NCBI GenBank assembly: GCA_003220225.1
Contig: QHRU01000034.1
Location: 48,267-112,266, forward strand
DNA from: Candidatus Rokuibacteriota bacterium
Lineage (GTDB): Bacteria; Methylomirabilota; Methylomirabilia; Rokubacteriales; CSP1-6
Length of the DNA stretch: 64,000 nt
Direction of reading: 5' to 3'
The first letter of the stretch is position 1. Every line of letters begins with the position of its first letter. Under the pieces are notes generated by a model. The model ran no database searches, was not told the origin of the DNA, and saw only the letters and a list, made by a program, of their open reading frames with translations. The position numbers were made by a program, and so were the translations under genes. Below, piece by piece: positions 35,667-43,692 of this stretch.

Positions 35667-35881
35667 CGAGGAGGGCGGTAACCCTCTTGTGGAAGCTTTC
35701 GTTGCGGCCCGGCTCGACTCGCGACCCGGGCTGCTTCACCGTCCGGCGCCGCCATGGCGGCAGAGTTCCGCCATCGAGATCTTGGCCGTGACATCTTTCC
35801 AAGTGAAACGGCCCGTCACCTTGCGGGCGAGCCCTTTCAAGTTGCGGCAAAGGGGGGTGACCACAGATGTCCTTGATGTGT

Positions 35882-36130
35882 TCAAACGCAGTATGTAAGA
35901 CAAAGGCGGGGATGTGTACGCATGAGAAGGTGACGGCGGGTTTGGTCGTGCTGCTCGCCGTTGGCTTTGCCGTGGCGAAAAGCTTTAGCCTCTTCTAGGA
36001 TCCGCCGGAGCCGCGTGAGACGCGAGATCGGAAGCGCCATCGGGGACCCACTGACGGTGGTTGCTGTCGTGCACGGCTGGCCCTTGAGAATCGGCTGATC
36101 GCACTTTGCACAGGTCCAATGCTGACTCAT
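35882..36130 (-). CDS. small zinc-ribbon-like protein
   Basis: ATG 36130 follows a good GGAGAGG site. Residues 6-25 hold WTCAKCDQPILKGQPC, a CxxC plus cysteine metal-binding head. The tail after about residue 35 is basic and less convincing and overlaps an antisense microprotein frame, so the C-terminus may be altered. Function unknown. Confidence 0.5.
   Translation of the reverse strand: MSQHWTCAKCDQPILKGQPCTTATTVSGSPMALPISRLTRLRRILEEAKAFRHGKANGEQHDQTRRHLLMRTHPRLCLTYCV
35912..35998 (+). CDS. 28-residue single-helix membrane microprotein
   Basis: ATG 35912 encodes 28 residues: a short basic start (CTHEKVT), then one uninterrupted hydrophobic helix (AGLVVLLAVGFAVA) and KSFSLF. This is a classic small membrane protein layout. 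It overlaps the opposite-strand zinc-ribbon frame completely, so at most one of the overlapping regions is likely functional. The ribosome-binding site is weak (GGCGGGG). Confidence 0.4.
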   Translation: MCTHEKVTAGLVVLLAVGFAVAKSFSLF

Positions 36131-36212
36131 GTTTTACCTCTCCAAAATCAGCCTATACTCCGTCCTCCGAGAGGACGGGGTGTAGGGTGTCGAGGAGACT
36201 CGGAGGGTGGAA

Positions 36213-36473
36213 ATGGACAGAGGGGCGGCGATGCTGGCGGTCGTTCTGGATGTATACGAAGGCGGTAAAGACTTGATCCCGGGTTGGAACCTGAAGGAGC
36301 ATGCGGAAAACGCATTTGCGACAGGTGGCGTCGAAGAGCTCAGGCGGTACTACGAGGCGTGCCTGACTGGTTCGGGCCACCGAGTGAAGACAACCCTCGA
36401 AGGTGACAGACGAAAGACTTTGGAATCGGAGCGCGAGCGCTTCATGTCGATGTACCTGGGTGCTGCCCGGTGA
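36213..36473 (+). CDS. small hypothetical protein
   Basis: ATG 36213, six bases after GGAGG, gives 86 residues. The sequence is helical and charged (AENAFATGGVEELRRYYEACL, LESERERFMSMY) with no membrane segment or known motif. The real ribosome-binding site and codon balance support a genuine gene. A GTG at 36207 is an alternative start. Confidence 0.55.
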   Translation: MDRGAAMLAVVLDVYEGGKDLIPGWNLKEHAENAFATGGVEELRRYYEACLTGSGHRVKTTLEGDRRKTLESERERFMSMYLGAAR

Positions 36474-36767
36474 GTAGGAGAGGAACCCGTCGTACGGGGC
36501 GAGGGAGTTCCGCTCTCGTTGCGTAGGCGGCTATCGAGAGAACAGTACACGGAGGGAGTAAGACGAGGAGCGCATCGATCCCGGCAGGGGTGTCTCTGGG
36601 GTGGCGTAATCATGGGTGGTACGCCCCGGAGCACTCACGGTCAGGAGGCCAGGAATCCCGAGAAAGCCCCCGTGTCACCTCTTCCGCACCGGCGGAACGG
36701 CAGGTTGGAGAGCGTGCGGCTCGCTCAGCAGCATGAGTCCATATCGGAAATCCCCGCGGCAACCCAG

Positions 36768-37163
36768 ATGAAGCGCCGGATCTTCGGCCTTGAGAACGAG
36801 TACGGTCTCACCTGCACCCTGAACGGCGAGCGTCGCATGTCGCCCGACAACGTCGCGCGGTACCTCTTCGAGAAAGTCATCCCTGGTGCCCACCACGCGA
36901 ACGTCTTCCTCGAGAACGGCGCGCGCCTCTACCTCGACACCGGGTTCCACCCCGAGTACGCGACGCCCGAGTGCGATGACGTCGCTGAACTCGTCATCCA
37001 CGACAAGGCAGGGGAGCGGATCGTCGACGACCTCCGGCACCAGGCCGAGAAGCGCCTGCAGGAAGACGGCATTGAGGGGAATATCCTGCTGTTCAAGAAC
37101 AACACGGACGAGAATTACCTCGTCAGCCGCGACGTGTCATTTCAGCGCCTGGCCGACCCACGT
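36768..37163 (+). pseudogene. pafA: truncated PafA (Pup-protein ligase) with internal deletion
   Basis: From ATG 36768 the frame matches the PafA N-terminus: [15 protein letters not shown], including the ATP/Mg2+ glutamate, [36 protein letters not shown] and LFKNNTD. In intact PafA, NNTD is followed by SAGNSYGCH before ENYL; here NNTD runs straight into ENYLVSRD, a nine-residue in-frame loss. After FQRLAD the ligase sequence ends, about 320 residues short. The open frame to 37487 beyond that is antisense-like noise. No Pup or proteasome genes are adjacent. Confidence 0.85.
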
Positions 37164-37267
37164 CCTCGCCTTCTGTGGCTCCATCCCTCTCCCCTTTCGT
37201 ACTTCCGACTCACCGCATCCGGCTACGCGCGGGCGAGCACCCGCGACACTCTGTTACACTGCGGCCG

Positions 37268-37573
37268 ATGTCCGACGACGCCCCCAAGAGCGCGTTCGAG
37301 CTGGCAATGCAGCGCCTTCAGCAGAAGGACAAGGAGGCCAACGTCGGTGATCGCCCGCTCACCGACGCCCAGAAGGGCGCCATCGCCGAGGCCCGCCAAG
37401 TCTACAGGGCGAAGAGCGCCGAGCGGGAGATTCTCCACCAAGCCGCGCTCCGCAAGGCCGCGACCCGTGAGGAGGTCGAGTTGCTGAACGAGAATCTGCG
37501 GCGCGATGTGGAGAGGCTGGTGAGCGACCGCGACCGCAAGATCGCCGAGATCAGGGGCGAGGCGTCTCCGTAG
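37268..37573 (+). CDS. coiled-coil hypothetical protein
   Basis: ATG 37268 gives 101 residues, almost entirely helical and charged: [54 protein letters not shown] and a final [11 protein letters not shown]. Heptad patterning suggests a coiled coil. The gene is intact although it lies between the pafA and hypothetical-family relics. No function is known to me. Confidence 0.72.
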   Translation: MSDDAPKSAFELAMQRLQQKDKEANVGDRPLTDAQKGAIAEARQVYRAKSAEREILHQAALRKAATREEVELLNENLRRDVERLVSDRDRKIAEIRGEASP

Positions 37574-37689
37574 GACTCGAAGGAGTTCGCTCCTGAAGAA
37601 GCATTGGAGGCCCGCCGCTCCTGCCTGCAACAGGATTGCCCCATCGGTGTCCAGTTCAATCGGGGAGCAGAACATTTTCGACATGTGGC

Positions 37690-37785
37690 GGTCACCCGCT
37701 CGAGGCCGCGGGCACGGCGCAGGGTCCGGCGCCCTGGGCGGCAGTGCAGCGGGCGGCGCGGGAGAAGCCATCGGAGTCAGGGTAG
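37690..37785 (+). pseudogene. tail fragment of the same hypothetical family as 22507-22751 (copy 2)
   Basis: The codons read GHPLEAAGTAQ, then PAPWAAVQRAARE, ending at TAG 37783-37785. The order LEAAGTAQ-xxxPW-AVQxAA is shared with the end of the relic at 22507-22751. No upstream part is recognisable. Confidence 0.5.
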
Positions 37786-37991
37786 ACGGATGGACGGAGA
37801 CCGCACCCGAGGCCCCCATGACGATTCCGCCTCGGCTCAGGCGAGGATCATCGTGCGTGCCGCTTGGCGACCGGGCCATCCCAGCGTCGGGCGTCCATCC
37901 GCCTACCTCGACGGTAGCATCGCTGTCTCCAGCCCAACGACAAATACCGTGTGCGCCTTCAGCCTCCCGAGATCGTAGCCCTCGGGACGGC

Positions 37992-38375
37992 CTATTTGTA
38001 GTAGCCGACGCCGCAGCCTAGATCGCCGACCTTGGTGACGAAGCTGATCTTCTCGACGGGCGTGGTGTCCGCGCCGGGGCGCGGAAACATGTAGCTGACC
38101 TCCGTGAGCATGTCCTTCTGCGCCGCTCGGTAGAATTCTTCGCCGAACGGCTTTCCGGTCTTGTCCTTGAGGGCTCGTACATCCGTACCGATGAGGTTCT
38201 TATTATAAAGCCGCCCTCGCCGTTGTTGAACATCGCAAGCGCCTAACCGTCTGGTCCGCCTTCACCGCGGCGACCGCCTTGTCGAGCATGGCCTTGGCCT
38301 CAACCGCGGTGCCGAGCTGGCCTTGCTGTTGCGCTAGCAAGACCTCCGGAGCCACAAACGTACTGACTGCGACGC
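37992..38375 (-). pseudogene. frameshifted cache-domain sensor protein
   Basis: Reading the minus strand across three frames gives one coherent protein: VSTFVAPEVLLAQQQ, AVEAKAMLDKAVAAVKAD, a shift, LAMFNNGEGGF, a second shift near 38205, then NKNLIGTDVRALKDKTGKPF, FYRAAQKDML and GDLGCGVGYYK followed by TAG. This is the single-cache-type extracellular sensor pattern (LIGTDVRxLKDxxG ... VxDYxCGxGYY). At least two frameshifts plus a missing signal peptide mark it as dead. Confidence 0.7.
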
Positions 38376-38394
38376 TCTAACAAGACACGCGTCG

Positions 38395-38943
38395 TCACGA
38401 TTTACCCGCGCGTCGGTTGAGCAGCCGCCGAATGGTCGCCTCCAGATCCTTGGGCAGGCACGGCTTCGTCAGGAAGACGGCAGCGCCCGCCTCCAGCGCG
38501 CCTCGTTGAGCCGCTTGGTGGGGGAAGGCGGTGAAGAAGATCACCGGGATGTGTCGCGTCAGCGCGTGTTCCTTGATGCGCTTCGTAGCAGCGATGCCGT
38601 CTACACTTGGCATCGAGAAGTCAAGAACGATCACGTCAGGCCGCGACTCCAACGCTGTCTGAACGGCCGCTTCGCCATCCGTGACGGTCAGAACCGCGAA
38701 TCCGCACTGCGTGAGGTACATGTCGTAGAGTTCTCGAGTGTCGAAGGTGTCGTCGGCAATCAGGACGAGTCCAGCACCGCGAGAGCGAGCGGCGGTAGTG
38801 TCTGCCTCCTGCGGCTCACTGGGAACGTGATCCGCTGCAGCGTCGCCGTCTCTTCCGGCTTGAATCGAACGACGGCGCGTGAGGCGGTAGCGGCTCAGCG
38901 CGATCCTGTCCACGGTCGTGGCGAGCCTGTGCCGGGACTCCAC
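38395..38943 (-). CDS. single-domain response regulator
   Basis: The 182-residue frame has an unstructured basic N-terminal 55 residues and a complete receiver domain: LIADDTFDTRE with the acidic pair, phosphoacceptor Asp in VIVLDFSMPSVDG, VIFFTAF and the FLTKPC lysine, then a final helix. No output domain follows, so it acts as a CheY/Spo0F-type relay or partner of an orphan kinase. The true start may be nearer the domain (the first 50 residues look non-native). Confidence 0.78.
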   Translation of the reverse strand: MESRHRLATTVDRIALSRYRLTRRRSIQAGRDGDAAADHVPSEPQEADTTAARSRGAGLVLIADDTFDTRELYDMYLTQCGFAVLTVTDGEAAVQTALESRPDVIVLDFSMPSVDGIAATKRIKEHALTRHIPVIFFTAFPHQAAQRGALEAGAAVFLTKPCLPKDLEATIRRLLNRRAGKS

Positions 38944-39072
38944 AAGGCCATGTTCATTTTACAAAGCCTTGGACGCCGCGTTCGCCTCGTCACTTGACCC
39001 GTCATGCCCCGTTTCCGCTGAGGCGGGGGTGGAACGGCCGCTATACGGACCGTTCGCGCCAACCTCGTAGTT

Positions 39073-39354
39073 CTACCTACATTTTTCGCGTAGGCGGCAC
39101 TCGCCGGTCAAGGAGAATCGCCGTGAGGTTGTGAAATTCTTTCCCCGCACAGGTAAGTACCCCCTCACCATCCGAATCGACGGCCGCTCGTTGTTGCACA
39201 ACGGTGTGACGGAATCCTGGCGGCATCGCGTAGCGCGTACGGAGCCCCGCGACAGCGCCGGAAGCGACAGCCTCGCCTCAAGCTGCGCCGCGGCGGCGAG
39301 CGGCGCGGCGAGGAGCGTGACCGACCCAGCCACGAACCCGCGGCGAGAGATCAT
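39073..39354 (-). pseudogene. N-terminal fragment of an exported ABC substrate-binding protein
   Basis: Only the first 24 residues are recognisable: MISRRGFVAGSVTLLAAPLA followed by AAAQ, a twin-arginine/Sec signal typical of ABC-transporter binding proteins of this group. The following residues (SRGSVRATRCRQDSV) have no domain character. The gene was evidently cut soon after the signal cleavage site. Confidence 0.6.
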
Positions 39355-39557
39355 GTGGCCTGAGACTATCGCGCCGTTTAGGGCCAGCCGGCAAGCGGGC
39401 GAAGGCCCAGGGCGCCGGAACCCTCGGGATTCATTGTGGCTCCCGGGTTAGGCCTTGACACTCGGAACTACGGCAGCGTTGCATGGTCGTCATGGCCAAT
39501 GTGATCAGTCCGTACACGCAAGGGCGCCAACCCTGCCCCGCCTTCCAAGAAGACCGC

Positions 39558-39704
39558 ATGAACAAGGCGAGGACGTGCCCGAAGTGCGCCACGACAGTTC
39601 AGTGGTGTCGCCACTGTGCCCACAATCACCACTCGGGCGGGTGGGAGACTTGCCCCGAGCGCGCGGCGCGTAGACCTGACGGTCCGCACATCGGCAAGCC
39701 TTGA
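39558..39704 (+). CDS. small zinc-ribbon-like protein
   Basis: ATG 39558 gives 48 residues with CPKC and CRHC pairs 10 residues apart and a further HNHH and a cysteine, so one zinc ribbon is plausible. The first ATG in frame (39483) adds 25 unconvincing residues. No neighbour suggests a role. Confidence 0.4.
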   Translation: MNKARTCPKCATTVQWCRHCAHNHHSGGWETCPERAARRPDGPHIGKP

Positions 39705-39925
39705 CCGCCGCGCGACATTAACTCTCGGTGGTCAGTCCCCTGGGGTGCCGGCGGCAAAGTAAGGCATGCCGGACACAGTTTGTCGCGCTCGGTCTCTTCC
39801 TCGTTCGGGGGCGTGACGATCGCGAAGGCGCGACCACAGAGCCAGATGCGGCGATGGGCGAGAGGGGCACTACCGCACCGCTGATCCGCGCGGAAGGCGC
39901 ACCGTCGTGACGTGATCGCTTCTGG

Positions 39926-40162
39926 TCAACTCTGTGCGGGCCGCAGAACACGACCTGCTGGTGACGCTCGGGGTAACTCGGCGATGGCGTCGGCGTGCGA
40001 GAAGTACGTCGCTATCGACGCCACCACGACCCGAGCTTCGACCGTGATCAAGTCGATGCCGACGAGCGAGACGCGGACCCAGGCGTCGAAGACGATGCCT
40101 TTGTCCAGCACCCGGTCGAGAACGTCGATGAGGCTACTGTTGCTCGAAGCTCGTTCAATCAC
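39926..40162 (-). CDS. gvpA: gas vesicle structural protein GvpA
   Basis: The 78-residue frame (GTG start at 40162) is a GvpA/GvpJ-family protein: [46 protein letters not shown]. These are the two antiparallel strands and flanking helices that build the hydrophobic rib of gas vesicles. The last 17 residues ([18 protein letters not shown]) do not resemble the usual C-terminus and may reflect a local shift. No other gvp gene is visible in the window, so vesicle formation from this locus alone is not expected. Confidence 0.9.
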   Translation of the reverse strand: MIERASSNSSLIDVLDRVLDKGIVFDAWVRVSLVGIDLITVEARVVVASIATYFSHADAIAELPRASPAGRVLRPAQS

Positions 40163-40282
40163 CGGCCCCGCAGCCCTTTCGGCGGCGTGGGCACCATGAC
40201 CCTTGACGCCGGCCGACGAAGAAAGCGACCACGGGGCGAATGCCCCACCGGGGAGCCCTGACTCCGTTCGAGCCGGAACTCA

Positions 40283-40384
40283 ATGACAAGCCGAGAGGCC
40301 CTCGCCGCGCGCTCGGCGCAGTTACGGGAGGGCGACAATCTGGCGGATCGCATGGTCAGCGCGGAGGCCACGGCGAGAGCGTAA
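40283..40384 (+). CDS. possible 33-residue small protein
   Basis: ATG 40283 gives a compact helical frame (REALAARSAQLREGDNLADR, then AEATARA). It lies divergent from gvpA in otherwise empty sequence. No ribosome-binding site of note, no family; it could be a tail of a lost gene. Confidence 0.25.
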   Translation: MTSREALAARSAQLREGDNLADRMVSAEATARA

Positions 40385-40489
40385 CGACCATCGTTGGAGG
40401 GGCGATATTGGACCTTGGTCCAGTAGGCGCGCTCGGCCTTCACGTCTCAGCGCAGACGCCGCGTTCCGCGGCGGCCTTGACGGTGGGCT

Positions 40490-40752
40490 TCCGGCACGTC
40501 ACGACCAAGCATCTTCACGAAGTCGTGGCGTGCGGCCTGTCTCTCCGCCGGCGTGCCCGGGCGGATCCCGTACGACTTCGCCGGACGGCGGTGCGGAATC
40601 TCGAGCGCGCCGGTGTGCCGCGCTCCACGGCCATGGCGATGGTGGGCCACCGAACGGAGGCGATCTATCGGCGCTACGCGATCGTTGACGAGGTGATGCT
40701 CAGAGAAGGCGCGGCGAAGCTGGCGGCCTATGCGGTGACGGCTAGGGTTTAG
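40490..40752 (+). pseudogene. tyrosine recombinase (integrase) C-terminal remnant with frameshift
   Basis: One frame reads IFTKSWRAACLSAGVPGRIPYDF; after a one-base loss near 40577 the next frame reads RRTAVRNLERAGVPRSTAMA, then MVGHRTEAIYRRYAIV to TAG 40752. This is the catalytic end of a phage-type integrase: the H-x-x-R box (here Y-x-x-R), the GH of the second histidine, and the nucleophile tyrosine in YRRY. The N-terminal two thirds are gone. It lies 320 bases from the 41072 tRNA-Asp repeat, as expected for an integrative element. Confidence 0.85.
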
Positions 40753-40997
40753 TGGACTCTGCTGACGCCGAGGCCAGCTCCGATAGGGCCAAGTTCAGAT
40801 AGCACTCGCTTGTGCCCCGCTTCGATCATTAGAAATACTGCGCCCACAGAGTCCCGCAAATCTTGCGATAAATGTCCGTGTTCGTGCAATTCCCACGCGT
40901 GCCTGAGCGACGCTTTGAGATCGCGCTCCAACGCCAGAAGCCCGAACAAGAGCCTGGACATCTCCCTGGGGTTTTTGAGTGTGTCTTTTGCGTCCAT
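40749..40997 (-). CDS. small helical hypothetical protein
   Basis: ATG 40997 follows GGAGA and gives 82 residues. It is helical with LLFGLLALERDLKASLRHAW and VGAVFLMIEAGHKRVLSELG, amphipathic but without clear membrane segments. Its stop overlaps the integrase stop region on the other strand. No family recognised. Confidence 0.5.
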   Translation of the reverse strand: MDAKDTLKNPREMSRLLFGLLALERDLKASLRHAWELHEHGHLSQDLRDSVGAVFLMIEAGHKRVLSELGPIGAGLGVSRVH

Positions 40998-41071
40998 GCA
41001 ATTCTCCGTCTGTGCCGAGGGCAAAGTCCTGGGCAAAGTGAAGGCCGCGACGGATGCCGCGGCCCTCTAAC

Positions 41072-41126
41072 TCTGCGATTTAATGGCGGGCTCGACGGGA
41101 CTTGAACCCGCGACCTCTGGATTGAC
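41072..41126 (-). repeat. tRNA-Asp(GTC) 3' half, attachment-site-like repeat copy 2
   Basis: Identical over 55 bases to 23909-23963, same orientation, 17.2 kb apart. Minus-strand reading again starts at the GTC anticodon and ends with CCA. The bases beyond the anticodon (agttctcacc) do not form the 5' stem, so this copy is also only a 3' half. Confidence 0.85.
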
Positions 41127-41325
41127 AGTTCTCACCGTCGCTCGCCCGCATCGGCTGCGTTCTCAATTACTTACTCTTTGACGGGCCCGCGGCGGACGTC
41201 GCGCTAAATGGCGGCCAGTTGCGCCCCGTCACGCCGCGTGAGTGACAGTCTCGGTGACAGGCGCCATCGGTGGCGCACGGGGCGGGCCACGCCAAGACGC
41301 TGGCCTCGAATGACGAGTCGCTAGT

Positions 41326-41371
41326 TGGTTGCGGGGGCTGGATTTGAACCAGCGACCTTTGGGTTATGAGG
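41326..41371 (-). repeat. tRNA-Met(CAT) 3' half, attachment-site-like repeat copy 2
   Basis: It matches 28809-28854 over 46 bases with one substitution, same orientation, 12.5 kb apart. It lies 199 bases from the second tRNA-Asp half, so two att-like footprints sit side by side at this boundary. Just beyond, atgggagca is repeated at 41492-41500 and 41503-41511, a possible integrase arm site. Confidence 0.82.
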
Positions 41372-41589
41372 ACGAGACGGCCATGACCGGTAACCCTCTG
41401 ATCTCGCGGGAAGAGCGTTCGACGGCAGGCAGTTCCGCGTTTTCTGCTGGTGCGTGATTCTTGTCCTTGTTTCCTCCTGTTTCGGGGTCTTATGGGAGCA
41501 AAATGGGAGCAGATTATGCGCGCTGCGTCAGACGAGCCACCCAACTCCAGCAGTGCGTTCGCCCCTGTGGCCTTCACCCAACTACTCGT

Positions 41590-41800
41590 GGAACCCCCCG
41601 AGAAGGTGGCGGCCCTCGAGCGCGGTAACAGCGATATCTACGCCATGTGGGAGCCGTGGGTGATGCGGGCTCGCCGCTGGCAAGAACAGCACGGTGCTCA
41701 CGGACCAGGACGGAATTCTCGAGCAGGGCGCCTACATCTACATGAACAAGGAGTGGATCCAGAAGAAACCGGCGCCGGCCGGGGGTTCATGCGCGCGCAA
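41590..41800 (+). pseudogene. frameshifted fragment of an NMT1/SsuA-type ABC substrate-binding protein
   Basis: The first frame reads VAALERGNSDIYAMWEPWVM; about 25 bases on, another frame continues NSTVLTDQDGILEQG, then AYIYMNKEWIQKKP. This is the hinge and second lobe of aromatic/sulfonate/nitrate-type binding proteins (AxxxGxxDAxxxWEPW). A frameshift near 41683 and missing ends mark it as a relic. It borders the symporter gene that has lost its start codon. Confidence 0.6.
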
Positions 41801-41970
41801 GGTCCTGCCGGCGAAGGTCGACGACAAGCCGCGAAGAAGTTGTCTAGCCGCCGGTAGCACTACGTCTTCATGAGGGGCACGAGCCACCGGGCCTCGATGC
41901 AAACGGCAGGCGCCCGACGATTGAACTCGGCCGGGACGGCGGGGGGGATATAGCGACGGAAGGGCGGCTT

Positions 41971-43677
41971 CTGGTCGACGGACTCATCATCCTCGCTTAC
42001 GTCGCAGCCATCACGGCCATCGGGCTGTACGCGGGGCGGCGGGAGAAGAGCCTGCACGACTATGCGCTCGGCGGGCGCCGCGTGCCGTGGTGGGCCGCAA
42101 TGGCGTCCATCATCGCTGCGGAAACCAGCGCGGCCACCTTCCTCGGCGCACCCGTCGAGGGCTACACCAACAGGAGCTTTGCCTACGTGCAACTCGTCCT
42201 GGGTCTCATCATCGGGCGATGCATCGTCGGCAATCTCTTCCTCAAGCCCTACTACAGCCTGAAGGTCTACACGGTTTACGACTACCTGGGCGTCCGGTTC
42301 GGGCCGCTGACCAAGGGCACCGTCTCGGCCCTCTTCCTGTTCATGCGGACTCTGGCGTCGGGAACACGGCTCTTCATCCCGTCGCTCGTTATGGTCCTGG
42401 CCTACCGCATGTTCGTCTCGGGCGGGCAGGTGCATTTCAGCCAGCAGTCGGTCACGACGGTGGGTCCGTATCTCATCGCGATCATCGTCCTGACCATCGT
42501 CACCTGCTTCTATACGGCGGCCGGCGGGATCAAGGCCGTCATCTGGACGGACCTGATTCAGGCCTGCCTGATGTTCGGCGGCGCCTTGATTGCCATTGCC
42601 ACGCTGCTCAATCACGTCGGCGGGCTCCACGAGGTTATCCGGGCCGTTCCGCAGTTGACCGCCCATGAAGGCTACTTCCTCCACGGATTCGAAGCGAGCG
42701 CGGTCGCGAAGTGGAGGGGGAGCCACCAGCTTTCGGCGATGGGGGTGTGGGACTACGTAAAGCTGATCCTGGCGAGCGACTACACCCTCTTCTCCGCACT
42801 CATCGGGGCCACGCTCGGCAACATGGCGGCCTTCGGCACCGACCAGGACATGGTTCAGCGGATGCTGACGGCCGAGACCCACCAGAGGGCGCGCCGCAGC
42901 CTGATTACCGCAGCCTTCCTGGACCTGCCGATCGCCTCGGCCTTCGTCTTCATCGGGATCTTGCTCTTCGCCTACTACCAGAAGGACCCCACCTACCAGC
43001 CGAAGGCCGCCGCCGACGTCTTTGGCTCGTACATCCTCAACGTGATGCCTGTGGGCGTTCGCGGTCTTGTGCTCGCCGGCATCTTCGCCACCGCGATGGG
43101 CTCCTTCTCCGCGGCGCTCAACGCTCTGGCGACCGCCGCTACGAATGACTGGTACATCCGGTGGGTTCGGGGTAAGAGCGAGGCGCACTACGTCCAGGCC
43201 GCGCGCTGGTTCACCGTGCTCTTCGCGGTGCTCATGATCTTCGTCGCCAGTGGATTCGCGTATGTGAAGGTGACGAATCCGGATTTGAGAATCATTCCGG
43301 TCGTGCTCGGGATCGCCGGGTTCATCCTGGGCCCTATGCTCGGTGTCTTCCTCATCGGCCTGCTCACCAGACGGCGCGGTTCCGAGGCAGGAAACCTCGT
43401 CGCGATCGCGGCCGGGCTCCTCGCGACGATCGTCGCCGGCAAGCTGAACATCACCCTCCTGAACACGGCGGCCCCCTTGTTCGGGATCCACCGGACGTTT
43501 CAGCAGCCCGCGGCGATTCCCGAAGTCTCGTTCACCTGGTGGCCCCTGATCGGCGCGCTCGTCGTCTTTTGTGTCGGCGTCCTCTTCCGCACCCCGGACG
43601 AGGTCGTCGAATCCGCGGCCCGCCACGCCCAGCAGGCTCAGACCGCCGAGGATGTTCCCCTCGCTTTGCGCGCATAG
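41971..43677 (+). CDS. sodium:solute symporter (SSS family)
   Basis: The protein has SSS-family features: an N-terminal helix LVDGLIILAYVAAITAIGLY, LGGRRVPWWAA, the ETSAATFLGAP sodium-site region, GGIKAVIWTDLIQ, GTDQDMVQRML, and about 13 membrane helices in total. The first helix lies before the first ordinary start codon (GTG 42082). The frame runs back to a TAG at 41845 without ATG, GTG or TTG, so I place a tentative CTG start at 41971; the original start may be lost. Substrate unknown; the neighbours NagZ and a murein amidase suggest a sugar, peptide or amino acid from murein. Confidence 0.82.
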   Translation: MVDGLIILAYVAAITAIGLYAGRREKSLHDYALGGRRVPWWAAMASIIAAETSAATFLGAPVEGYTNRSFAYVQLVLGLIIGRCIVGNLFLKPYYSLKVYTVYDYLGVRFGPLTKGTVSALFLFMRTLASGTRLFIPSLVMVLAYRMFVSGGQVHFSQQSVTTVGPYLIAIIVLTIVTCFYTAAGGIKAVIWTDLIQACLMFGGALIAIATLLNHVGGLHEVIRAVPQLTAHEGYFLHGFEASAVAKWRGSHQLSAMGVWDYVKLILASDYTLFSALIGATLGNMAAFGTDQDMVQRMLTAETHQRARRSLITAAFLDLPIASAFVFIGILLFAYYQKDPTYQPKAAADVFGSYILNVMPVGVRGLVLAGIFATAMGSFSAALNALATAATNDWYIRWVRGKSEAHYVQAARWFTVLFAVLMIFVASGFAYVKVTNPDLRIIPVVLGIAGFILGPMLGVFLIGLLTRRRGSEAGNLVAIAAGLLATIVAGKLNITLLNTAAPLFGIHRTFQQPAAIPEVSFTWWPLIGALVVFCVGVLFRTPDEVVESAARHAQQAQTAEDVPLALRA

Positions 43678-43692
43678 TCGAGGTGATCGCGG

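Noticed and set aside
36519..36767. N-terminal extension of the pafA frame
   Set aside because: The open frame upstream of ATG 36768 has no similarity to PafA, Pup or a proteasome subunit; the ligase family starts at MKRRIFG.
39705..39925. A minus-strand Cys-containing frame (LCGRAF ... LCPACL)
   Set aside because: It has a zinc-ribbon flavour but no start codon and no clear boundaries, so it is not annotated.
41860..43626. A 588-codon minus-strand frame
   Set aside because: It is antisense to the symporter, which has clear membrane helices and family motifs; the antisense product is Arg/Asp/Glu-rich noise.
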